From Telmatactis stephensoni (Eukaryota > Cnidaria > Anthozoa > Actiniaria > Isophelliidae), in the NCBI GenBank assembly GCA_029948255.1, contig JALIZF010001847.1, positions 916,540 to 980,539 of the forward strand: a stretch of 64,000 bases of DNA. Direction: 5' to 3'. Made by a program: the position numbers and the translations under genes. The notes under the pieces were generated by a model that saw only the letters and a list, made by a program, of their open reading frames with translations, ran no database searches and was not told where the DNA came from. Every line of letters starts with the position of its first letter. The first letter of the stretch is position 1. Shown one piece after another: positions 57,301-64,000 of the stretch.

Positions 57301-58379
57301 CATTTGACAAAAATAGTTATGAATCCTAAAAAAAGGTTTTACGGTACGTTTTACTGACACGCTTTATGAAACGGGGTCTGAGCGTGGCGTCGCTACGTTG
57401 TCAAGGAAGTCACGTAATGAACGAATGTGATAAATTCGTCATCTTGCCTCGTGTTGCTAAACTATTATTATTCATTATCTAGGTTTCCTCGTCCATTGAA
57501 ACTCAAAAAAGACGATTATAAGCCAGTAAAACAGGCGTCATTTGATGGGTTACCCGACATTGGTAAGTTGTTGATTTTGTGAACTATTGATGGGTTCTCT
57601 CATAAGAAACCTCCCTTCCTCCCGCTAAGTCGCAAATGTTTGGCCGCAATGTTGGTCGCAAGAAGTGCTCTCCTGCTATAAAATTGTTCCGTGCAACGCT
57701 AGAAAAGTAAAGAGTCGCGCGCATGCTCTCATAACTATATTTGTTACGCGCGATGTTGGCAAATTTATGCGTGGACACATGATGCAACTTTCAAGGAGGC
57801 AGCATGGTTGAGTGGTCAGAGCGTTGGTCTCGTAATCCAGTCGTCCGCCACTCTGGCCACTAACTGAGGCTGGATTAGTTCTTGGTAGTCCCTAGTTCAA
57901 AGTCAGCTTCTCGGCCATGCTTGCCTACAGCCAATTGATTTGCCTCCTGCCTGCTGGGATTCTTAATCCGTTTATGTTTATTCAGTTATTTATTTCATGA
58001 TTGCCCAATGTAAGAATTGCTTCAGCTAAATTGGTTACCCTCTATGAACAAGGACCTATTTAAGTTATCTGTTGTAAAGGTGCGCGCACCAGCAGTTGCA
58101 CCATGTGTTCACAACCTTGCAGAAAAAAGTTGTAGAAGAAGAACTCGATGCTACTCCTGTAACTCTTGAACGAATCACTGTGCGCAATTGTTAGAGATAA
58201 CACAAGGTGCCACATTGTGTTGCGTGCAACGTTACAGGAAACGTCTCTGGAAAAGTTGCAGCGTATAAAGACTATACTGAGCGTTATGCCACCGGTCGCT
58301 ATAATGAAATTCTTAATTTATTTTTTAAGGTGACTTTGACGTCAAACAAGTTCTTGATTCCACATATTTCTTCAGCTAA
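45339..58379 (+). CDS. POLRMT: Mitochondrial DNA-directed RNA polymerase, 15 coding exons
   Basis: Transcribes mitochondrial DNA and makes replication primers; a T7-phage-like single-subunit enzyme of the matrix. Exons I joined: 45339-45432, 45584-46179, 47230-47905, 49054-49259, 50232-50393, 50472-50754, 51066-51303, 51942-52150, 52753-52943, 53277-53556, 54562-54791, 55348-55686, 57176-57264, 57483-57562, 58330-58379. All have GT/AG borders and matching phases, giving 1,240 residues (about 1,230 in human). The N-terminus (MAMFLKNMKFVRGHS) is a plausible mitochondrial presequence, followed by a lysine-rich linker and PPR repeats in exon 3. The polymerase has motif A HQDGSCNGLQ (D927), motif B RKVIKQTVMTIVYG (K996, Y1004) and motif C VHDSFWTHA (D1154), and ends STYFFS. 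Appears intact. The first exon is the least certain part. Confidence 0.95.
46425..46624. mobile_element. hAT-like MITE in POLRMT intron 2
   Basis: Ends CAGGGGCGGATCCAGG and, inverted, CCTGGATCCACCTCTG, with GGGGGTGTCC/GGACACCCCC inside, 200 bp. Termini resemble hAT-type MITEs. The 8-bp target duplication is not clean in the A/T-rich flank. Confidence 0.65.
46625..46930 (-). mobile_element. tRNA-derived SINE in POLRMT intron 2
   Basis: Minus-strand head GTGTAGTGGTTAAGCC (A box region) and GGTTCGAGCCC (B box, 46857-46867). The body has TTTGATGTGTTGTTCTCT and CTCCGGTTTTTCCTCCC, and the tail is AATAAAGC. Same family as the element at 54143-54450. Confidence 0.75.
49462..49794. mobile_element. 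333-bp MITE with 8-bp target duplication
   Basis: Ends CCCGGGGGG at the left and CCCCCCCGGG at the right, plus inner inverted repeats GCTAGGGATGATCGTCG. CAGATACA occurs on both sides (49454-49461 and 49795-49802). The inside has repeated CCCTAAAAAATACC blocks. An eight-base duplication suggests hAT. Lies in POLRMT intron 4. Confidence 0.8.
49811..50057. mobile_element. MITE with 35-40-bp terminal inverted repeats
   Basis: AAAAAACGTT then AGTCCACAGTGTACACTCCA at the left, and the inverse at the right, about 247 bp, placed directly after the previous MITE in POLRMT intron 4. Target duplication not resolved. Confidence 0.65.
50898..50990. repeat. (TCTGG/TCTGC)n pentamer repeat
   Basis: Degenerate pentanucleotide array in POLRMT intron 6. 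Confidence 0.85.
51475..51540. repeat. Small inverted repeat in POLRMT intron 7
   Basis: Arms GAGGGTATCTTCTATCGCTCT and its near reverse complement around a short loop; probably a very short MITE. Confidence 0.5.
52207..52353. mobile_element. MITE with AGAGTAGATTTCGTATGA termini
   Basis: Terminal inverted repeats AGAGTAGATTTCGTATGA and TCATACGAAATCTGCTCT enclose blocks of CACGGTCACGGCACGG. A diverged copy of the same inside lies at about 53925-54050. Both are in POLRMT introns. Confidence 0.65.
52423..52475. repeat. (CAA)n-rich microsatellite
   Basis: CAA repeats with TAACAA interruptions; an ORF here is a poly-Asn artefact. Confidence 0.85.
54143..54450 (+). mobile_element. tRNA-derived SINE in POLRMT intron 10
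   Basis: Head GGTGGCGTAGTGGTTAAGCC (A box) and GGGTTCGAGTCC (B box), then a body with TTTGATGTGTTGTTCTCT and CTCCGGTTTTTCCTCCC and a tail of AATAAAGAATATTTATA. The head resembles a tRNA, but it continues into SINE body without an acceptor-stem end. Confidence 0.8.
55693..55864. mobile_element. Palindromic MITE next to the exon 12 splice donor
   Basis: Arms start ATTCCATTTTTCCGTG and run about 60 bp through GACGTCAAAATGTGG, with the inverse at the right. The left end lies only six bases into POLRMT intron 12. Confidence 0.7.
55996..56147. mobile_element. Foldback palindrome in POLRMT intron 12
   Basis: Nearly complete inverted repeat: TAGGATATGGGGAATTATTA ... reverse complement, with inner arms TTTGTGTTATCTGCC and the loop GAAGCCGAAGGC. 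Reading frames on both strands here are mirror images caused by the palindrome. Confidence 0.8.
56592..56748. mobile_element. Second foldback palindrome in POLRMT intron 12
   Basis: Arms AAATAGAAAACTAGCCCGCT and the inverse, with inner arms GATTGATCAGAACAC and GTGTTCTGATCAATC, 157 bp in total. Confidence 0.8.
57797..58080 (+). mobile_element. Probable SINE in POLRMT intron 14
   Basis: Starts GGCAGCATGGTTGAGTGGTC, like the D-arm region of a Leu/Ser-type tRNA (A box), with a weaker B box AGTTCAAAGTC. The 3' limit is uncertain. Confidence 0.5.
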
Positions 58380-58399
58380 CAACACATCCTGATCAATGA

Positions 58400-58405
58400 A
58401 ATAAA
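58400..58405 (+). terminator. Poly(A) signal of POLRMT
   Basis: AATAAA 21 bp after the POLRMT stop codon, implying a very short 3' UTR if used. Confidence 0.5.
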
Positions 58406-58553
58406 GGCTTGCCACTGGAACACAGTTTTCCTCCAGCATCGTTCGATCGATTGAGTTTGGACAGCAACAGAAGAGCAGCTAACAGAAAGGACAGTAGACA
58501 GCAGCAGTCCGGGAATCAGTTTAGCCTCAGATTAGAAACCGTAGGCCCGTACC

Positions 58554-58645
58554 GGAACGGGCTGTACCATGTACCGTAGTAAATCGTTGTATGGAACGGG
58601 CTGTACCATGTGCCATAGCAAATCGTTGTATGGAATGGGTCGGGA
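58554..58645. repeat. 39-bp tandem repeat downstream of POLRMT
   Basis: Two full copies and a partial third, each starting GGAACGGGCTGTACCATGT, with period 39 (58554, 58593, 58632). Confidence 0.8.
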
Positions 58646-58793
58646 TTTTTTGTGAATTGTTACTATGATAATTGTCCAAACAATTTCTGGGGGGAATGTG
58701 GGCTTTTGTCGTTCAAATTTAAAAGATTAAAAGCTCGCTACGTATTATTAACCCGCAGTAAACTTCTGAGAAAATCCCCTAACTATGTTGATA

Positions 58794-59162
58794 TTCAAAG
58801 TTTTTAAAGTTTTTGTCTCTGATTTTTTCTTTTAATTGTAAACGTTTCGCCCATTGACTCCGGCCTTCATCAGTAATTACAGAAGATTGCTTGCGCGAGA
58901 ATTCAAACTTATTATAGCGCGCGTGTGTTTAGAGACTATTTTTAGAGGCATGGTATACCATCAATGACAAGAATGCTCGAAATGACTGTCTGCAAATTGC
59001 AGATATTTATAGAACATTAAAAAAAATCCTCGCGCGCTATAATAAGTTTGAATTCTCGCGCAAGCAATCTTTTGTAATTACTGATGAAGGCCGGAGTCAA
59101 TGGCCGAAACGTTTTACAATTAAAAGAAAAAATCAGAGACAAAAAACTTTAAAAACTTTGAA
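58794..59162. mobile_element. Foldback element between POLRMT and CFAP157
   Basis: Arms of about 131 bp (58794-58924 and 59031-59162), starting TTCAAAGTTTTTAAAGTTTT, with a loop of about 106 bp. Contains no coding region. Likely a MITE. The rest of 58410-60011 shows only the 39-bp repeat, a weak 90-codon ORF (59416-59688) and a small inverted repeat at about 59760-59825. Confidence 0.75.
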
Positions 59163-60011
59163 TTTTATGGATCCAGATTGCAATTTCAAAATATTTATGT
59201 TGATATTGTTTGTGATCAATTAAATTTTGCAAGACAGTGCACCAGTCTTGTTATTCTCTGGTTAATTTTTGTTCACTTTTTCCTCAAGAAGTTTACTCCG
59301 ATCCAAGCTAGTGAATTATTTTGTATGAGTATTCAAGAGCAAATAAATTTCCAGCACTTGCAACTACTGATTTGTTAATCACCGTGCTTTGTACGAGCAG
59401 CTATATTAAAATAAAATGAGTCTGGGTGACGTAGTGATAAAATGCACAACTTTCACTTCAATCTGCGTATACCTTTCGTTGGTTCTCATTCTTATTCCGA
59501 AGATATTCAAGCTGTGCAATCGGTGTTGTTGTAATTCAAGTTGCAGAGCAATTTTGCAAAGTTGCAGAGCAAAATTTGCTAAGTTTCTCGACACCTACAT
59601 AAGAACGCAAAATGATGATATACACTTTAATATTTCAAAACCATTGTCGCGGTTCAGAGCAACAAGCGTCAAGCCAAGACCGAAATGAATGCTGGTTTTA
59701 TGCCGGTAATGTTTCAAATCAGACTTGTTTTTAACTAGTTACAAAATATAAGCAAAAAATGGTAATTCCAAAACTTCCATTCCCTCAATTTAAATGGAGG
59801 CCGGAGGAATGGAAGTTTGGGGATACCTTTGTATTTCAAGTGTGAGAAGAGACTAGGTCTAGTATTTGTTTCACAAGGGTAGTTACTATGGTAACACTTG
59901 TTGATAAGACAGTCGGCCATGTTGAAATAACACAGAGAGAAAGAGTACTAAAATCATTTGCTTTTAGCTCCGTTTTAACATCATTTTTCTCGTATTATAA
60001 ACTAAAAAAGT

Positions 60012-63000
60012 ATGCCTCCTAAGAAGAAAGGGAAGAAGAGCGGCAAGAAAAAGAAAAGTGGCAAGAAGAGTGGAAGAAAGTCCGCCGCTTCGGCTCCTTC
60101 CACTGAAGTTCTCACAGAACTTTCCAAGGAGTATTTCTTGATTCAGATTCGGGATTTAGAGGCTCGATTAGCGAGATATCAGAAAAAGTGTGATGAACTA
60201 GAGCTTAAGAATCAGGATTACAAGTCACAGTATGAACAGCAGACAACAGATAAGAAAGAAATTGTCTCCTTTTTGAAGAAGCAACTGGAACAACGAGCGG
60301 ACGAGATAGCAGATTTACAAGACAGACTAATTGGTCTTCAACAGGCCAAAGATGCCGAGAAAGACCAATTTGAAGTACAGCTAGCTACTCTAAGAACTGA
60401 GATGCAAGAAATCAAGGATCAGTTGACTTCAGAGAATATGGTTTTAGGGGGGAAATTAGCTTCTTTAGAAGAATTTCGTGTACAGAAAGAAGACCTCATG
60501 GCAAAGTTTGCTAAGATGGAAGAAGAATTAGAAAAGCAACAAAAAGAGCATAAAGACGTTATTTATAATTTGGAGAGAAAGGCAGTTGTGGATAAAGATA
60601 GGTCAGTAGTTAACTGTTTGCCATATACATTGTATTATGTATAAATTGGGCACAGATCATCATTGACTTGAATCTTGTTCTCTTTGTACATGTACATATA
60701 AGAAATCTACTCAATATGGTAACTATAATGTCATTATAGTTACCATATTGAGTAGATTTCTTGTGACTGTAAAAACAACGTGTTCATGGTAAACAAGAAT
60801 TTCAATTGTTTTTGTTAAGTCCATATGGTATAGGTTGGGTCACCGACAGCACATGTTATTTCACACCAATACCCAAAAATGTTCTATAGGTGTACTCGAT
60901 GCATAATAACAAATGTAAATCATGCATATTTAGAGTTAATTATTATCAATGTATACAGAGCTGAAGAGGTCTGCAAAATCAATGTAAGCGAGCTATAATC
61001 AAAAGTCAACTTCCCCTATATTGATAAAGAAATATAAGGGATAATTTACTATTTGATCACAGTTCATTTATGATGTTTGTGCACTGATGTCTTCAATTGT
61101 AAAATCATCCAGTACCATTTATAGAGCAAACAAAGTTACTTTGTAAAATTCCAAGTACATAAACCTTGAATATTCTCTTTTTATTTCAAGGCTTAAAAAG
61201 GAGATGGTTTTACGTTTGAATCAAGTGGCAGCAGAATTCAGAAAAGTTTCAAACAAACAAATGGCTGAAACAACAAAGAGGACAATACGTGAAAATGTGT
61301 CAATCAATGCTCAGCTGGTGAAAATGTCTGATAAAACTATGGAACTTATACAAGAGAATGATGAACTGAGAGAGAAAGAAAAGAAGCAAAAACTACACAT
61401 TGATATGTTGGAACATAATGAGAAAGAATTGGCCAGAAAAAATAGTAGCAACCAAAAGGTAGGAATTTAATAATAGCATTTATATTTAAGATAACTTGGC
61501 ATTACTAAATGATTGAGCTTTAGGATTATATATTAGGGTTTTTTAAGTATTTGTAAAGCGCTTGTGGACTTTTAGGAATGAGTGCTATAAAAGTAAATTA
61601 TTATTATTATTATCAATTTGATGCTAACATTGGGAAGTGTGTGCAAAATTTTTAAATTACTGAAAGACAATGTATGTAACTCATGAATCCTATTACACTC
61701 CACTCAAGGTGTTATTGTTTTGAGGATTGTGGTTTTTTGTTGTTGTTGTTGTTTGTTTGTTTGGTTTTTTTTTTTATGTTAGGTCAAATGATTACGTTAG
61801 GATTCAAGATTTAATATCATGGTACTTTTACAGTGTATTTGAGTGATACATGCACAAAATGGTTTAGCTCTATATAAGTGATCATATGAAATTATCTGAT
61901 TAGATCATCAGAATGTTGGCAGAGAAGTCAAAGCAGCAAGAGGAGCTCTTAGCAGAGTATGAAGAAAATGAACAACAAAATAGAAAAATAGAAACTGAAG
62001 TCTCATTGTTAAGGGCACAAGTGGCTAGTATAAAAGATGAGCTTAAGGTAAATTGTGCATATGACTAATAAGTTAGTGAAATCTTTCTTGGGATGGACCT
62101 CTGACGAACAGCTGTTACTGACCAAACTGACCCCACATAAGGTATAGTACTGGGGTGTCTTCTCTGTGGAGAGCTTCTTAACAGAAAACGGTTTCAGTTA
62201 GAGGTTATGAGGGCAAATTAGTACAAGAAATATACATAAACTTGGTTGATATGCTTGACCTGAAATGTCTGTTCAAAGTCAGTTTGCAATAATGGGCTAA
62301 TTGGTAGATAGCCTGACAAAGATGCCCATGTTGGGGAGTTGCCGTTTAACAGACTGAGATGTCTGTTTGCTGGAGTAAGCGCTAGGGCTCCAGGGCTGAG
62401 TCAAATCCAGTAAATTCAGAAAAGGAGGCTGGAACAGTTGGAAAGAAGTTATGATTATAATTTGACAAGTCAGAACTGATATTATAAAGTCTTCTCAAAA
62501 TAAGGGGGTCATGGCTCCCTCATCCCCCACCTAAATCTACCCCTGGGCTCTATCAAATAAATTCAGTTGTTGAATGACTAGTACATGATTGTATACGTTT
62601 TTCTATTAAGGGGTGTATCTATAGTCTTTAATGTCTTTTATTTGATTTTAGAAACAATATGATATGACAGAAAGTACAGAAACTGAGTTGACAAAAGTCC
62701 GCAAGGATCGTGACCATGTCATGAAAACCAAAGATGATCTTCTAGACATTCTGTCTACTGCAGCTGATGCTCTGAAAACCTCTCTACTTGTAAGTTCATG
62801 GTGTACTGTCTTTATATCTGAAATTACCAGCTACTCAGGGGTGTTGAATGGTATCCTGTCAGAGTCTCACAGAATTTTGGTCAAATTTCATGGGTCTTTT
62901 GTGCAGTCTTAATTGTTTTTTGTTTGTTTGTCTGTTTCATTGTTTGTTTGTTTGTTTGCTTGCCTGTTTATTTGTTTTCACAAAAAGCTGTCTCACTGTC

Positions 63001-64000
63001 TCAAATTTTGAAAACAAAGGAAATCATTGAAAAAGCATCTTTGGCTCACAAAAAAAATGCATTCTTACAGGTCTCTCAGTTTCGCCTTGACCAGTGATGT
63101 ACTGACTTGGAAATTCCTTTCTTTCTTTCTTCAGCCAATAGATAAAAGCAGTCCTTATAGCAAAGCAGATATGATATCTCAAAGAGACAACCTCGTCCAC
63201 ACCCTTCTAGATATCTTAAATCAAGCTGCACAATATGGTGTAGGACCAAATGCTAAGGATTTTGCACAAAAACGAAAAGGTGGTTATACAAGTCCAGGAC
63301 CTGACATTGGAATGCACATCCACAAGACAAAAGAGTAAGTCATGGAGAAGTTTTCATATTAGTGTGAAATGGACTGCACCATACCACCACCATGTCAGTG
63401 CCATGTTTTCTATAAAAGCTTTTGAAATTCCTGCTGTAACTTTGCCGTGCCATGACTGCCATTTTCATAGTAATACATAAACTGCTATCATATGATGTTA
63501 TAAGCACTTCTTATTACCCCTTCAGAAGCTTTTGCATAAAGCTAATAATCATATCTACTGATTAATATAATTAAATGACACCCTTGTTTGCCTAGCTTAC
63601 TCTGTGATCAGTAAATTACAAAGGATCCACCTTAAATGATCCCTTTGTTTTTGTCATGTCATTTCATGTCAAATCATAGGATCTGACAGTTGAGAAGCCC
63701 TATACAGTGGATCACTGCCGTAATTTGCTTGTAACAGCAAAATTTGTTACAAAGAACCAGAGCATGAGTGTGTCTGTATAGCATATTTCTACATCCTATG
63801 AAATTAACACTTGACTGTGTTGTCTCAACAGGAGAACTACACCCTTAGTTGAGTCCTCCATAGCTGCAGTCACACGACCTCTTCACACTATAAACTGGGT
63901 GATCTAGGAATTGTACCCAAATCTAAACCTAAGCTAGGAGAGGGCGTGGCTCACCATTGCCACATAGATCCTATCAAGAAAACTAGTAGAAGCATTGGAG
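60012..64000 (+). CDS. CFAP157: Cilia- and flagella-associated protein 157, 5' part
   Basis: Coiled-coil protein of basal bodies/ciliary axonemes (in mouse needed for sperm flagella). Exons: 60012-60601, 61191-61458, 61904-62047, 62652-62789, 63135-63334, and 63832 to past the window end. GT/AG borders and phases agree. The N-terminus is a lysine/serine-rich tail (MPPKKKGKKSGKK), then family-specific coiled coil (IQIRDLEARLARYQKK, KKEIVSFLKKQL, ENMVLGGKLASLEEFR, HNEKELARKN). The last exon contains GDLGIVPK, corresponding to the conserved GDLGLVPR of vertebrate CFAP157. That motif lies in a frame 2 nt off the spliced frame, because of an apparent extra CA near 63884-63889; without it the exon ends at a TAG at 63904-63906. 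I regard this as probable assembly error or polymorphism. The 3' end lies beyond the window. Confidence 0.9.
60700..60762. repeat. Perfect 31-bp palindrome in CFAP157 intron 1
   Basis: Left arm AAGAAATCTACTCAATATGG continuing to 60730, its exact reverse complement at 60732-60762, and a one-base centre. Confidence 0.9.

Noticed and set aside
59416..59688. 90-codon ORF with one hydrophobic segment between POLRMT and CFAP157
   Set aside because: No homology recognised, no splice or promoter support; could be a small membrane protein but evidence is too weak to annotate.

Overview
The window is eukaryotic and metazoan: spliced genes with GT/AG introns, tRNA-derived SINEs, a BEL/Pao LTR retrotransposon, a CR1/L2-like LINE, many foldback MITEs, and AT-rich sequence with microsatellites. 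The mix of repeats suggests a marine invertebrate, most likely an anthozoan cnidarian. That assignment is inference and no sequence here proves the species.

Positions 1 to about 44,985 form one repeat array. Units of 4.2-4.9 kb (longer where transposons have landed) each carry one two-exon gene for a small secreted, arginine-rich, cysteine-free peptide, plus a 31-bp minisatellite and a (GA)n tract in the intron. Four gene copies (C1-C4) lie on the minus strand at 3,215-24,064, and three (C5-C7) on the plus strand at 29,583-44,273. The array is therefore a very large imperfect palindrome, with C4 and C5 head to head across a 5.5-kb centre. C1, C2 and C4 have identical first exons and share derived intron changes. 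C3 and the right-hand copies are older and more diverged. I do not recognise the peptide family. This array is the best candidate here for an undescribed system. The first base already lies inside a unit, so the array probably continues to the left.

Mobile DNA has entered the array repeatedly. A BEL/Pao element (16,252-22,943) sits in unit U4; its right-hand LTR is inverted, it has no target duplication, and it removed the poly(A) signal of C4. A LINE (30,627-34,236) sits in the intron of C5. A 1.74-kb foldback element with 7-bp target duplications is at 40,479-42,221. Smaller insertions are unit specific and help order the duplications.

From about 45,000 the sequence becomes ordinary and mostly single copy. 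POLRMT, the mitochondrial RNA polymerase, occupies 45,339-58,379 (+) in 15 coding exons. I could join all of them in phase to give a predicted 1,240 residues ending in the family's STYFFS terminus. CFAP157, a basal-body/ciliary coiled-coil protein, starts at 60,012 (+) and runs off the right edge. Its last visible exon has an apparent 2-nt frame break. POLRMT introns hold several SINEs, MITEs and palindromes. The array peptides and the two housekeeping genes have no evident functional link; they are only neighbours.
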